From the NCBI GenBank assembly GCA_020284085.1, contig JACEVL010000150.1, forward strand, positions 3,009,616 to 3,073,615: 64,000 bases of DNA. Reading direction: 5' to 3'. The notes beneath the pieces were generated by a model that was not told the origin of the DNA, made no database searches, and saw nothing but the letters and a program-made list of their open reading frames with translations. Below are positions 22,738-36,420 of the stretch, in pieces. This DNA is from Aporrectodea caliginosa (taxonomy: Eukaryota; Annelida; Clitellata; Crassiclitellata; Lumbricidae). Each line of letters starts with the position of its first letter. The stretch's first letter is position 1. Position numbers and translations under genes: made by a program.

Positions 22738-23180
22738 ATTGTGACGCCAGAGGTCAAAACTCGTCGCTTGTCGCTTCCTAGATATTGAGCTAGAAGCTGA
22801 AATAGGTGAGAGGGGTCAAACATATAGAATATTCTTCAATTCAGCAGTTGCCTGTAAATTTGCCATAATTTGCAAAGTAGTAATCCGATTTTGATGCCGT
22901 TTGCTTCATTTAATTCAGAATATACCCCGCTATTGCCCAGAAAAATTGCCGCGTAATCAAGTAATGGATTATGAGGACTTTGATGACACGAATATTCTGA
23001 AAAATTTAATTCGATTTTCTCACTCGATACTAATGAAAGAATCAAACGAACATAACTTCAGTTAGAAAAAAGATATTTTCATTCTGTAAAAAGTATTGTG
23101 AAGCAAATTAATTGTAGAATATGACTGAATAAAAAGTCAGAAACCGACATGTGACGGGTTTTGACCTCTGGCGTCACAAT
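22738..23180. mobile_element. MITE with GTGACGCCAGAGGTCAAAA inverted repeats
   Basis: Ends ATTGTGACGCCAGAGGTCAA and its exact complement at 23161-23180; 443 bp. The core has no convincing gene. Confidence 0.75.
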
Positions 23181-23317
23181 TTATCTGCAGACTAATGACA
23201 AGCCAACACAAGTTTAGAATTGCCGCGCTTAAAATGCATTTGGCCAACCTGTCGGGTTTAAGCAATCTTCTTGTAATGTTGTTATTGTTTTTCTTGTTAT
23301 TATTACGAACATTTTAA

Positions 23318-24280
23318 CCATAGGGCTACCAAGCTTTTTTGTAACACTGGCTACCAAGGGGGTGGTTACCCCCCTGGATTTCGTGTTTGGTTTCACATAT
23401 CATAACTTGTAATATAGCAATGGATTCAGCATTCATTTCTGCACAGAATGGTATATTTAGTTGTACATTATGTGAATGCACCTCGAAATTACATCACTTT
23501 TAACAACGGAACCCATTAATTAGCAATATTTTATATTATTGCGTACATTTTGTACTTTTGGATAAACAAATATAAGATTATGTGTGTTTTGAAACTAATC
23601 TATGTATAAAAGATACACACAATCATCCCTACACATGTTTATATAGTATAAATGTACATCTATAGGCCTACATTATATATCCATACATATATATCGGTTT
23701 ACGTTGTAATGCTGTATTCAGCCATTTCCACACAGATTACGCGTATTATTATTTATTTTGATCACTTCCGGTATTCAAAAGACAAAGATGTAGGTATGCC
23801 AATGAAGCCCTGCATTCCCTCTAAAGAATGGTATCTTTGTTTCTCTTCCAGGAAGACAAATGAATACGCTACAGACAATAAACTAAGGGGGAGTGCTTCC
23901 ATTCAGCCATTTTTCACGCATATTACGCGTATTATTATTTATTTTGATCACCTCCGGTTTTCATAAGACAAAGATATAGGTATGCAAATGAAGCCCTGCA
24001 TTCCCTCTAAAGAATGGTATAATTGGTTCTCTTCTAGGAAGAATAGTCAATAAGCTATAGTCGAAAAACTAGGGGGGTGGTATTCACCCCCTGATGCCTC
24101 GGGTATATCGGGTATAACTTTTGAATGGCGTGGGCTACCACCATGATGTTTACCTCTAAATGTGCGCCAATGAATCTGCTACAGCTATCTAAAATGCAAA
24201 AATTATATTCCATATGGAAAAGAAATTATGCATAAAAACGTAAGGGGTGGCAACCCCCCCCCTTTTTGGTAGCCCGAGGG
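23318..24280. mobile_element. TTAA-type MITE with internal tandem duplication
   Basis: TTAA flanks both ends (23314-23317, 24281-24284). Inverted ends CCATAGGGCTACCAAG and TTGGTAGCCCGAGGG. Two tandem copies of about 185 bp (starting near 23717 and 23898) share GAAGCCCTGCATTCCCTCTA. TTAA duplication fits piggyBac or Kolobok-like systems. Confidence 0.75.
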
Positions 24281-24413
24281 TTAACGCGCGCACAAATGCA
24301 AAAATCAGGCGCAGTTAGTCATTCGCCAGATGAAGAGCTGTTAGATACCCGTATATTTAAAAGCCAAGCATAAATGATGGGTTTCAATCAATCAATCAAT
24401 CAAATGTATATAT

Positions 24414-25380
24414 GTTACAGTGAATGTGTATTATCAGGGAATGTGTATATACCCTGAAATTTTCAGGGTAGATGCATATTCCCTGATTCACTCGGGGAAT
24501 GTATACATTCCCTGAAAAAACCAGGGTATATACATATACCCTGAAATTTTCGAGTGATTTTATACACTTACCCTGACTACAATAACACATTAAGCCAGAT
24601 GTCTATACACATACCCTGAAAATTTCAGGGTATGTGTAACATCTACTGTTACATTTCACATATCTATACACATACCCTGAACATTTCAGGGTATGTGTAA
24701 ACCGGCAGATTACCTTAACCGCCACATCTTAAGCGCGGTTCACAGAGCAATTTTTTCATCTTTGGAGACGTCAGCATCCAGCAGAAGCTCGTTTTCTCTT
24801 AGTTTATATTTGTTTCTGATTTGGTTCTGTTGCCGCTTCACCTGACGCTGGAGAGTTGTCTATACGGTCGAAGTATAATCTGCATGATCTCAACTACTGA
24901 GTTGATAGGCAACCTCAGCCGCGAGCTTTGTAGACAACGGACGAAGAGCACAGTATTTGGTCAGATGATTTTGGTATACCATGATCCATTTGTGATGTCC
25001 ACTAGGCATGGACTGCATATCAATCAGGTCCACTTCTCCACGTGAGCCATAGTCCGTCATCACTCGTTATGTTGTCGTACTTGACAGCCAATACATAAAA
25101 CAAACAGATGTACATGCCTCAAAGTTCTTGTGAAATGGAACAGTAGATGTTACACATACCCTGAAATTTTCAGGGTATGTGTATAGAAATCTGGCTTTAT
25201 GTGTTATTGTAAAGCTTTTCAGGGTAAGTGTATAAAATCACTCGAAAATTTCAGGGTATATGTATATACCTGGTTTTTTCAGGGAATGTATACATTCCCC
25301 GAGTGAATCAGGGAATATGCATCTACCCTGAAAATTTCAGGGTATATACACATTCCCTGATAATACACATTCACTGTAAC
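24414..25380. mobile_element. Foldback transposon, about 243-bp inverted arms
   Basis: Ends GTTACAGTGAATGTGTATTA and its complement. Each arm holds several internal palindromes of the form CCCTGAAA/TTTCAGGG. The middle (24661-25137) has no recognised gene. It sits in the tail of a minus-strand LINE: (CAAT)n at 24388-24405 on one side and AGAGCCCCTTCAAG at 25385 on the other, with ATAT as likely duplication. Confidence 0.8.
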
Positions 25381-25659
25381 ATATAGAGCCCCTTCAAGAT
25401 CCCTACTCAGAGGCATTCCCAACCCAGGTCATGCGGGAAGCGGGAAAAGCAGTCTTCAGCAGTTGGTGAAACTGAGAACAGCATAGCTAAGGAAAGCCCG
25501 TTCCAGGTGGTTGGACCAACCACAAAAAGAAGGAATGGCTCTGCATTGTCGAGGGCGAATAAGACCGCCAAGTCACCGTGGACAGAGGAGCGCAGTGCAC
25601 GGCGGCTTGTGCAAGAAGAAAGAGGGTGGGAAAGCTCACCCAGGTTAAGATGGGCCCAG
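25381..25659 (-). mobile_element. L2-like LINE 3' fragment (minus strand)
   Basis: Encodes VVGPTTWNGLSLAM and ends TTGAAGGGGCTCTATAT. Interrupted by an hAT element at 25660 and by the foldback element at 25380. Confidence 0.55.
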
Positions 25660-26559
<900 letters not shown>

Positions 26560-26569
26560 GTGCCCAGCC

Positions 26570-27394
26570 TGATAATTACCGCCACACCAAGGACGCGATC
26601 CTATAATGACATAAATTATTATGTCATAATGCGCTGTGTCAAAGAAGATGCACGCAACACCACGCAAGCTAGATAATTTTTCGATACATTGAAACCACTT
26701 AACTTCAATAGGGCCTATCTGAGATAACTGCAAAAAAGAATATAATTTTTTATAAGATTATAACGCACTGCCGTGATATGATAGAATAAGGTATGCAAAG
26801 GTGTGTTATGCGGGATCGAGATGTAAGATTACTACTGTTCATAGTCACACCAAGTGTCGTGAGAGTTTCTGATAGCGAAACACCGGTGCCAACAAGTTCA
26901 ATGCCACAATAAGAAGGGAAAGAAATAAAGCGTTGGCCTCAGCCAAACATGATTGCCTCAGATTACTCTGGGTTCGTGGCCTAACCGTTGAAGCAGAACC
27001 GAAAAACCTGCACCGAAGTGAGGCTTTTGTTACACGGGTTGCACAGGTCATAATAGGCTATTGAATTACTTTATTAACTGCCTATTTAAACAAGCCGTTG
27101 CATACTTTTCATGAAAGTTGATTCATATGTTTCTTAATTGTTTACAGGAGCATTTAAGCTATCAGAGTTCTATCTTCATGCTGTTGGAACATTATTTTTC
27201 ATATTTGATTTTTCTCGCCTGTCTTCAAGAGTCCAGTGAGTTACCACGCGGATAGGTCCCAATAGCGCACTGAGAACTTTGATGGCCTAATATATTTATT
27301 GTGTGTACATGCACTGATAACAGTTATGTTGTGACAATGGTTGACGAGATCTGGTTTTGCCCATAATAATTATAGGTCAGTACATTCTTTATCG
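26570..27394. other. No recognised feature
   Basis: AT-rich DNA; nothing recognised on either strand. Confidence 0.45.
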
Positions 27395-27720
27395 CAACCT
27401 ACCGCTTACACTGCACTTTGGTTTACATGACATTTAAAGATGATAAAGTGTCCTTGTCAAAAACTTTGCCCTCATTAGATTGTGGGCCTTAGAGATAATT
27501 CGGTTGTGCACGCAGTCTCGGCCTCATGGAGTAGAACTGTGGCCACAGCGGTGGGAGGAGTGGGTTCAACACATGGCCCTGGTCAAGTAGGACAGCAGCA
27601 AGGAGTCTCCCACCCGCTGCTCTACATAACTGCTCGAGGGTGAGGTTTCCTCTAGGTCATGGAGCAAAGGAAACAGTCAGCATTCCTGCACAACGGCACG
27701 AAATCATTACAAAGACGAAA
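27395..27720 (+). repeat. Dispersed repeat, copy 1
   Basis: Alignable with 42915-43230: both begin CACTTTGGTTTACATGA and share a later block with AACATGGC/AACACATGGCCC, GGCAGCAG/GACAGCAGCA and TACA(C/T)A(G/A)CTG. Class unknown. Confidence 0.5.
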
Positions 27721-27935
27721 TAAATAATTAAGCAGCAAGAATAGACAACCTAACCGAAAATAAAAATTGTAAGTTCAGAAAAGATAATTTACGTAAGAAA
27801 ATATTATTAAGGTAAATTAAATTAGATCTACTACTGGTACCAAAGGCGATCCATTATGTAAGGGTTTACCGAGAAATATAAAAACACGTGTAGTCGATCT
27901 AGTTTGAACGATGACTTTATTATAATACCAGGTAA

Positions 27936-28312
27936 TTAACCCTAGAGCTACCAAGGGGGTGGTTACCACACCCACATTTTTCTGCATCATAAACTTGTTT
28001 CATATGGAATATAATTTTGACATTCTAGGTAGCTGTAGGAGGTCCATTTGCACACATTTTGAGGTCAACATCGGGGTGCACTGGTATCCCACGCCATTAA
28101 GACGTTATACCTGATATAGACCACCCCCTAAGTTTGTTGACTATAGCGTATTCATTATTCTTCCTGTAAGATAAATAGATATGCCATTCTTTAGACGGAA
28201 TGCAGGGTTGCACTTGCTTGCTTACTTATTTGTCTTTTGAAACTGGAAATGATCATAATAAATAGTAATACGAGTTATCTGTGTGAAAATGGCTGATGCA
28301 ACATCACAACGT
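27936..28312. mobile_element. Partial, inverted copy of the TTAA-type MITE
   Basis: Starts TTAACCCTAGAGCTACCAAG and continues in the reverse order of 24280-23695, ending near ATCACAACGTAAACC. The other terminus is missing. Confidence 0.7.
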
Positions 28313-28395
28313 AAACCGAGGCAATTGTATTTAGGCAAATGTAGTTAGGCAAATGAAACAAAAACCCATAGCCATTGCTTGAAGTGAGACGCCTG

Positions 28396-28964
28396 TGACG
28401 GTATGAAACCGCATGCCATACCGGCACCTCTCCTGGTCGGCTAAAAGCATACAGGTACTTCTCTGGGCGAGAAATCCATACCGGTAGAGAAGGAGGGAAT
28501 GGCTCATATATTGTTAGGATCCCATTGCTTAACCAGTCCTGGGATTGGCAAGGGATACACTTGGGTGGTTTCCTTAGCTGAGGGGAGACCTCTACCGGGA
28601 AATTCTTCTATATAAGGGGGTAGAGTAAGGGGCGTCTTCGAAGTCTCCGATGATACGGCCTTGGTGCAGTTCGTCTTGTCTGAGATCTTCCGGGCGCATG
28701 TTAGTCAAGTTTGTTTTCGTGGCTAGTTCCACTTTTCTTGGTTACTCAAGGTTGCTTGAGTTTGTTAATGTCGTCAGCCTGTTGCTGCGTTGAAGACTTG
28801 TTTTCGTCGGCGGTCTTGCTACAAGAGAGCGAACCGTTTTCCACCGTTGTCTACGGTTGGGTAATGTATCGTTTTAATTTGTCTTTTTGTTGAGAATTAT
28901 ACATTTGAAAATAGACAACGAGTTTGAGCTTTATCATAGCTGGGGGGAACCCGCAACAATATAC
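28396..28964 (+). mobile_element. Possible solo LTR
   Basis: Starts TGTGACGGTATG and ends AACCCGCAACA, has a TATA-like TATATAAGGGGG near 28609 and a T-rich 3' half, as in a retrotransposon LTR. No primer-binding site, gag or pol follows and no short target duplication was found. CATACCGGCACCTCT occurs at both edges (28414 and 28967), which is unexplained. Confidence 0.3.
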
Positions 28965-29285
28965 ATACCGGCACCTCTTGTAACAGCACACGTCACATAA
29001 TAACTCTGATCACAATACTATCACTTTCACGGTGTTGTAGCTGCAGCTTTCCACTGCATCACAGTCACTCAGCCTGTCAATGACTCATTTCTGTAAATTT
29101 ATTTTGGTGGTATATTAAATCTAATAGAAGAATTTACACGTAGATATTATGGTTACGATTGTCTTCAGACGAAGAGAAAACGTAGACATGGTTACGATTG
29201 TCTTCAGACAAAGAGATAACAGACATGGTTACGATTGTCTTCAGACAAAAAGAAAACGTAGATATGGTTATGATTGTCTTCAGAC

Positions 29286-30196
29286 CAGTGTTATTTCTAT
29301 TAACTGTAACTGTAACTGAAATTGCAAAATAACTGAAAAATGTCTTGCAGTTAACTGTAACTGTAACTGAAATTGAAAAATACTGAATAACTGAAACTGT
29401 AATAGTAACTGAAAAACGAAAACTGTATAACTGAAAAATAGCAAAAGTTAACTGAAAACTAAAGCATGATGTTTTTCTTACTTATTTTTTGAATGGTAAT
29501 CCTACTCTAGTCTACGGTCAGTTTTCTATACTCATTCAGTTTTCTATGCTAGTTTCACTTCTGGTTCTTTTTTCAGTTTTCTATGCTGGTTTCACTTCTT
29601 GTTCCTTTTCAGTTTTCTATGTTCGTTTCACTTCCGGTTCTTTTCCTTTCGTTGTGTTGTCGTTAGCGCTAAACCGTAAATTCGTAAAACAATCCATGAC
29701 TACAAGAATAATGTTTAAGCCAAGTAGGCCTAGTGGTCGAAAAGTAGAAAGTTACGTGTGGGAACATTTTGTTTACGAAGCCGCAGACAACAAAAGTCGA
29801 TGTTTTGTTCACACCGTTGCTGGCAAGGACGTTGAAAACCACGAGTGCGTCACGCTAATTGTCGGAACAGAGCAAGTGTTAATCTGGAACGTCGTATTTT
29901 CCTTGAAGTACACCGACAATACGTTAAATCGCATTGAGTTGCTGCGTAAATATTTCTGGTAACTGTTCAGAATACTTGTGGTCAGTGTGTCATTAGTACA
30001 CTTGTGAAAAAATAACTGATGCTATAACTGAAAAATAAAGAGAAATAACTGAAACTGTAACTGAAAAATGAAAAAAAATAACTGAAACTGAAAAATCTGA
30101 TTTCAGTTAACTGTAACTATAACTTTAACTGAAAAATCATAAATTCGATAACTATAACTGTAACTGTAACTGAAAACTATAACTGAAATAACACTG
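29286..30196 (+). mobile_element. hAT element with BED-finger relic, 8-bp target duplication
   Basis: Ends CAGTGTTATTTC and GAAATAACACTG are perfect inverted repeats, flanked by perfect 8-bp CTTCAGAC (29278-29285, 30197-30204). Subterminal TAACTGTAACTGAAA repeats occur at both sides. Confidence 0.9.
29489..29962 (+). pseudogene. hAT transposase N-terminal relic (BED zinc finger)
   Basis: The open frame contains RPSGRKVESYVWEHFVYEAA followed by DNKSRCFVH and AGKDVENHE. This resembles a BED finger (VW.HF then CxxC and a downstream His), with the second Cys replaced by His in CFVH. Nothing of the catalytic domain remains. The real start is probably the internal Met before FKPSRPSG. Confidence 0.55.
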
Positions 30197-30725
30197 CTTC
30201 AGACAAAGAGAAAACGTAGATATGGTTACGATTGCCTTCAAACGAAAGAGAAAATGTAGATATGGTTACGATTTTCTTCAGACGAAAGAGAAAACGTAGA
30301 TATGGTTACGATTGCCTTCAAGCGAAAGAGAAAACGTAGATCTGGTAACGATTGTCTTCAGACGAAAGAGAAAACGTATATATGGTTACGATTGTCTTCA
30401 GATGAAAGAGAAAACGTGAATATCGTTTCGATTGTCTTCAGACAAAGAGAAAACGTAGATATGGTTACGATTGTGTTCAGACGAAAGAGAAAATGTAGAT
30501 CTGGTTATGATTGTCTTCAGATGAAAGAGAAAACGTGAATATCGTTTCGATTGTCTTCAGACAAAGAGAAAACGTAGATATGGTTACGATTGTCTTCAGA
30601 CAAAGAGAAAAACGTAGATATGGTTACGATTGTCTTCAGACAAAGAGAAAACCTAGAAAGTCTACGGTTGTGATTGTCTTCAGACAAAGAGAAAACGTAG
30701 ACATGTTGTCGATTGCCTTCTAACT

Positions 30726-32240
30726 ATAGTTGATCTAATTATGTTTCAAACACCAAACTTCTAAGACTAACTTAAATAGGGATATGAAGTATAATAAAAA
30801 GCAAATTTGGTAAAATAAAGTGGCTAAAATGGGCTCCATTTGGCAGCAAATGCTCTTAAATGCATTGTAGGCTGGGGCTCAGACTCCGCTGGGAAGTTTA
30901 CGAAACTCCCTCAGGCCCATAGTCGTGGCAGACTTTGTCCCAGTAGTCTAAACCCGTTAAAATATGCACTGACAAGGGACCGCTTGTTAAAGAGTCAAGT
31001 AGCCTGATAGGTCTACAGTTCTGTTCTCATGCTGCTTTTCAGATAATAAAAGGCCATAGACACTTGAAATGGAGTGATTCTTCAGCACGTGGCGTGTAGG
31101 CCATTTTGGCCGAAACTATCTGAAGGTTGTGGCTGGTCGACACTTGCCACCAACTGTACACAGCAGACGTAATCAATTCTCTTAATACTGACAGGTCCTT
31201 AACTAGAGAGAGAAGCGAGATCTTCATCGAGCTGAAGGTCATCGCAAATACTGACTGACGCCCTTTTACTTCAAATCAAATCAATCAAATCATTTTTTAT
31301 TGACCTGCGTTGAAAAGGTATTCACCTTGCACGTGTTGCAAACATTATTCGCAGAGTGATCCTCAACAAGAAAACATCATTCACCTGTACTTTTTACATC
31401 CAGTGCCAAGAATCATCAGTGCCAAATTCATTGGTGGGATTGGTTTCAACGAGCTTGTACTGTCCCAACATCAAAATTCAGTGAAGCTACCCGTCGAAAC
31501 CTCAGGCAGCACTGACGATGTCACAGTTACTGACCCTCAACACCTTTGCACGCTGCCGAGATGATACTGTAGCTCCGACACTGTCTTTTAGGCACAATCA
31601 CAAAAGAGATAACATAACCTCTGCCTCTCTATCTAGGAGCGCTGATCCACAGTAAAGCTTGCAAGGAGGAACTGGTGGATTGCCCGTTTGAATTTGGATT
31701 ATGCATCTCCTAAAATCGTGTTCTGATCATTTCCACAAGTCTGGGTGATATTAAGTGTCATATCTTTGAGATTGGAGAAAGCAGCAATCGACCAGTTCCT
31801 TCTTGCGCGTTATTCTGTGGCTAAGCACTCCCACTTAGTCGGGGAAATGTGCAAGGATCCTGTTTCTCAAGTGGTAGAGTCTTGTACCCTGCTCCATCGG
31901 TGCTGCGTCTGGAACTTGCTGGAGATTTAAGCATTTCATCATTGAGTTCTTGACAAAGCACACATTTATCTATGTCCCTTTCCACAGATTCATCTGCAGC
32001 TGGTGTGCTATGCTGGATTTGCTATTTTGTAAACTTTGGACATTGTCTTTGCTACCTGCCTACCTCCACCTGCACTTTACCACTACTTGGTATAAAATAA
32101 CATTGTATAACGAAATAAATTGTCTACCGTATCTTGTAATATGCTATACTTAAAGCCAACGCGTCATGAGGCTATCACAATTGATTTTCACACTGGGGTG
32201 GGAAATTTTCACCTTCACCACAAAATTATGTCCCTGGCTG
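30726..32240. other. Mostly unassigned; possible minus-strand LINE 3' end
   Basis: At 31270-31310 the minus strand reads TCAATAAAAAATGATTTGAT and TTGAT repeats, the form of a LINE 3' tail, with its body presumably at higher coordinates. Frames in the body are broken and no domain was recognised. Confidence 0.3.
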
Positions 32241-32242
32241 CA

Positions 32243-32555
32243 AATCTCCTGCGGATAAGTGTTTGTAATTAGTTCTATTTGAATCCTTGCCCCAAAAGAT
32301 GAATGTTTAGACACCAAGATCACGATTCTGAGCAAACTAGAAGCTGGGGTTATTGAAAATCTCTTTTGGTCGGCCATTTGGAAAATGGCTGCCAATTTCG
32401 TTTGGATAAGTAGGCCTATTCTTAATTAGTTCTATTGGAATCCTTGCCCTTAAAAATGTATGTTTAGACACCAAGATCACGATTCTAAGTGAACTACAAG
32501 CTGAGATACTGAAAAGTCTCTATTCCGGTTGGCCATTTAGGAAAATGGCTGCCAT
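32243..32555 (+). repeat. Tandem duplication of about 150 bp
   Basis: Units near 32243 and 32403 share TTTAGACACCAAGATCACGA, TAGTTCTAT and GAAAATGGCTGCCA. Confidence 0.75.
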
Positions 32556-32559
32556 TGAG

Positions 32560-33980
32560 GCCAGAGAGAAAATCTGCGATGGCCCTATAGCCAAAATTTG
32601 TCCTCAGGGTATGCTGTTACCATATACCAAATCTCAAACTTCTATCATCAAGTGAGCAATTTTTACACCAGCCTGTTTAGTTAATTGGCAGTTTTAAGGT
32701 GAGGATATGACGTCATACTGAAAACATCCGCATGGGGACGTAAACCATGAAAGAAGAATTGGCAACAACATTTTTCTGCTGCAGAACTATCATATCATGA
32801 ACTTAAGCTTCATTGCCAAGATTCTGCTAAAAGTTTTTATAACCCTTGTTTTTGTGACATAAGCCGACGGACTAAAATTTGCGTGGTCTGTAGAACACAG
32901 GACCACCCATTTACATTTTCTTAATATGCACATTTGAAGTGTAGGCCTACTATCGCCGGTCTGTATGTACATAGGCATAATCAAAATATCATGCTGTAAT
33001 TAACCCCACCGAACTGTTCCTATTAAGCTAGGTGATAAATTGACAGTTACAGTCCAGTACGTATTTGCTATCATTTTTATATCGCTTTATTTTAAACCAT
33101 GACTTATGACAAATTTGAAATTTCTATGCAATTTAGTGTCCAGACTTATAGATTTTCTGACCACCATTTATGGTCTGCTTTGATAATCGTGTAACGAACT
33201 CTTTTCTTTCAATGGCCTGTGGTTTGCATACTGCTGTCTGGTCTTAAACAGAGGCTGTTGGCAGAGAATTTATCTTATAATTTGATAGGACTACTGAAGG
33301 ATTTGCGCTGTCAGGATCACACGCAGTCCTTTCAGATGTCACTCCATATATAGTAGTATAACTAGCGTTGACTAAAATAGGTTATGGGCAAATCCAGTAA
33401 GCTTAGACCTACATCATCACCGTTTTCGTTATGCAGACTGGGTGGCTTAGAGGGGAGGCTATATCGGCTGAAAAGGTAAAGGTGAAAGCCACGCATTTGC
33501 ATACACGCCTGTATCGAAATATCTTCGAGCTGAGATATAACTAGCCTATAGGCATGGTCACGAAGTGAAACTTTAGACTGAGGTACACATGCAATCATTA
33601 TTACAACAATCCAAAGACACGAGCCATTGTTGACTTTCTTATTTGAATTGGTAGCCTAGTAATTTCCCGACCTTAAATTGTTGGCGGTTGAGTAGTCCAG
33701 CGAAGGTCGCCTAAGCAACACTTCACAAACTGAATCCTGCTTGATGGTGTCGCTAGGGCCAGAACCCAGACGCGACTGTATAGGGCCTAATATTGAGTAA
33801 TGACCAGTGGTTGCATGCAGCAAGCGCGTATGAACAAATCTGGTACAATTTTGCCATAAAATAAGTATGAAGAAATTTATCTTGATATATCATTTGATAG
33901 GAATCTGCGCAATTAGCGTGTTTCATCACTTAATTGATAAACCTTAATTGGTCAGTTTTTTATGAGCTCGATAATGTCGT
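32560..33980. other. No recognised feature
   Basis: No gene or repeat was recognised. Confidence 0.4.
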
Positions 33981-33989
33981 TAGGGCCTA

Positions 33990-34175
33990 AGGCAGGCTAT
34001 AGACTTAAGACTTGTTAATGTCATTCAGGTCTAAATTTAAGACTTGTTATTGTTATTAAGTTCTAGAGATCAAACTTGTTAATGCCATTCAGGTCTAAAT
34101 TTAAGACTTGTTATTAACATTTAAAAAAATAAAATAAGACTTGTTATTGTTATTAAGTTATAAAGATTAGACTTA
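33990..34175 (+). repeat. Minisatellite with AGACTTGTTATTG units
   Basis: Imperfect units of about 35 and 70 bp with AAGACTTGTTATTGTTATTA and ATTCAGGTCTAAATTTAAG. Confidence 0.65.
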
Positions 34176-34194
34176 TTCAAAGAAAGAGAGTTTA

Positions 34195-34340
34195 ATCAAT
34201 CAATTAATCAATCAATATAATTATCTATTGGTCCAACAAAACAACATTACAAATCCTGTAATTAAATTTTTAAAAACCAGAAAAGTTATTTGTTGGGGAC
34301 AAAATGAGGACCTGAAGAGACCAAGGTCCCGCTAATTAGG
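34195..34340 (-). mobile_element. LINE 3' UTR and tail (minus strand)
   Basis: Minus strand reads GGACCTTGGTCTCTTCAGGT and ends in TGATTGATTAATTGATTGAT, like the 3' UTR plan of the intact LINE (GGTCCTGTGACCCTTCAGGG then tail repeats). Confidence 0.4.
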
Positions 34341-34344
34341 GCCC

Positions 34345-36420
34345 CTTAATTACCAACTAAGTTGAGTGGATGGCGATTGATGTTACAGTCCTTTGTACTC
34401 ATCAATAAGCAGTATCTACAATAACAGTCTAACTTAACAAAACTTAACTAGGCAGTATAAGTGTTATAAATGGTATAATAGGCTGCAAAGTCACGTTTTA
34501 GTGACAGACAGTTAAACAGATAACGAAAACTCATGATACAAGGCTACGGGATTGATTATGTTAATGTCGTTCACCTCTAAAATTAAATTTACAATGAACG
34601 AATGGTCAGCGAGATGGAACGATCGGAGAGATGGAACAAAATCCATCGAGGATGCGCTGCGCGGACTTAGATACGTTTTAAAATGTTGTACATTGCAATC
34701 GGCTTTGTCCTCTGCTGTCTGTAGCCTAACGTTCAGTGGGTGAAGATCTGTCTCCACAATAAGGGTCCATGTCTGCCCTGGTCGTCTGACAGGTCTCTTC
34801 CAGTCCCCGTAGACCGGAAATCAAGGCCAGGAGTGCCCGAGTGGGGTGCTGCCTGCAATCGCACCATGTAAAGTCTCAAAACAATCGGAATCTTCTTGTT
34901 TTGTTCATCTCCGAGACCGAAGTCTGTCTTGTGCGCTCGTATAATTATTGTGGTGATTCGACACTTTATGACAGTCGCATCATTCTCCTCAGGCACCATT
35001 ACATGTACACATTGTATATAGCGACCGACCACGTGGCCTTGACTCTGCTAATTTTTCAGTGAATTGATCTGGCGAGGACTTCACCCGTTTGAATAGGTGT
35101 CTGGCCCTTCGAGGTCGACGTATACAGACCGTGCTAGCTCTAGATTCAAAACTTTTAAATAAGGCCCCTTCGGTATGCGAACCCGGGATCCCCACCCTCA
35201 AGCGTTCTATCCATTCGGAACATTGTTTAACGGCATACAGCTTCTTCTCTGTGGCAATATTATTGTGAGTGTCGAAGTCTCCGCAGCAAGAAGAATAACC
35301 GATTGCATTTAAGACGAATAGAGGCGTAGGAATTAAATTAAATTAAAGGCTTACAGTCTATGGCGGCGGTACCATGGGTCGCGGTAGGTCATTTGACCTA
35401 CTTATTTTACTCTTGACCTTCCTTATGACCTGCCTACTCAGTTGCGTCACTAGGGTTGGTTTCACCCAGCGCGGTACCGGTAACTCATGGTGTCACCCTC
35501 ATGGATCTCCTGCCTTACCAGACCATACAGAATCATAAGTAATGTTTTTTGTACTAATGTTAATCGTAAACTGACCGGGGCTCATTAGAAGGTTAAAACA
35601 AGTAAATTAGCATAAAGTTTCAGCTTTAGGTAAATTGGTGTTTTGTTGTTATAATTATGTTGTTGTTAATTGAAAAAAATTCTGCTGCAACTCTGCATAA
35701 AATTTTTTAGACAGTCATTTTGTCATTTTGATGTCACCCCTCTGAAGATGTCAGCCGGTTCGGCCCGCACCTTTCGCACTCCCCCCCCCCCCTAGTCACG
35801 TCCCTTACTACCTGCTGCTGTGTAAAATTCTTTTGAAATATTTTAATATTTTCTTTTTACATTTAAAACATCAACGTCAGTCCCATAAGATCATTAGTGC
35901 AATTATTAGACCTAAAAGACTTTTTTAGGTTTTATATTGTATGTCAATAGAAGTCTATGTTGTAAAACTTTAAAATTGAAATGCTTAAGTATTCTTTGCC
36001 ACCGTTGCGTTAGAAATTTGTGGAAATAAATATAATAGTGTGTCGTCGATTACTCAAACAATGATATTTCTTCGACCTGCTGAATAACTCCCATGACCCT
36101 GACGCGACCTGCTGAAATTGTATAGCTGGCACTGCTTACAGTCTGCTCTCGATTACTCCTATCAGACAAAATTCACATATAATTATCAGTACAACGCCGT
36201 CTCGTTTCGTTTCAACGTGTGTTTCGTTTTCTTGTTTTCGTTCTCAATCCCCCAGCCTCATAATTATCATCAGTTTCCGTTATCCCTTTAATTGGCGGTG
36301 TCATTAAAACGTGACTTCGCAAACTATTCTAGTCGTAACCGCCGATTGTATCCGACTGTAAACGTTTCCGGTGTAACGGTAGCGCAGAGTAACACAAACA
36401 CAAAAAATAGCACATATTAA
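34345..36420. other. Unassigned DNA
   Basis: No gene recognised. A weak inverted pair around CACTAGGG (35450) and CCTAGTCACG (35790) encloses about 365 bp and may be a degraded DNA transposon, but no target duplication was seen. Confidence 0.3.

Larger units (their letters stand above)
29159..30725 (+). repeat. 41-bp minisatellite, split by an hAT element
   Basis: Units of about 39-41 bp with the core GGTTACGATTGTCTTCAGAC and AAAGAGAAAACGTAGA. Three to four units lie left (29159-29285) and about thirteen right (30197-30725) of the inserted hAT. Confidence 0.85.

Noticed and set aside
30302..30723. Lys/Arg-rich frames with regular period
   Set aside because: Frames of the 41-bp minisatellite; the period is not a multiple of three and the frame changes between units.
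31310..31564. An 84-residue frame as a gene
   Set aside because: No recognised domain, no splice support, and it lies beside a LINE-like tail on the other strand.
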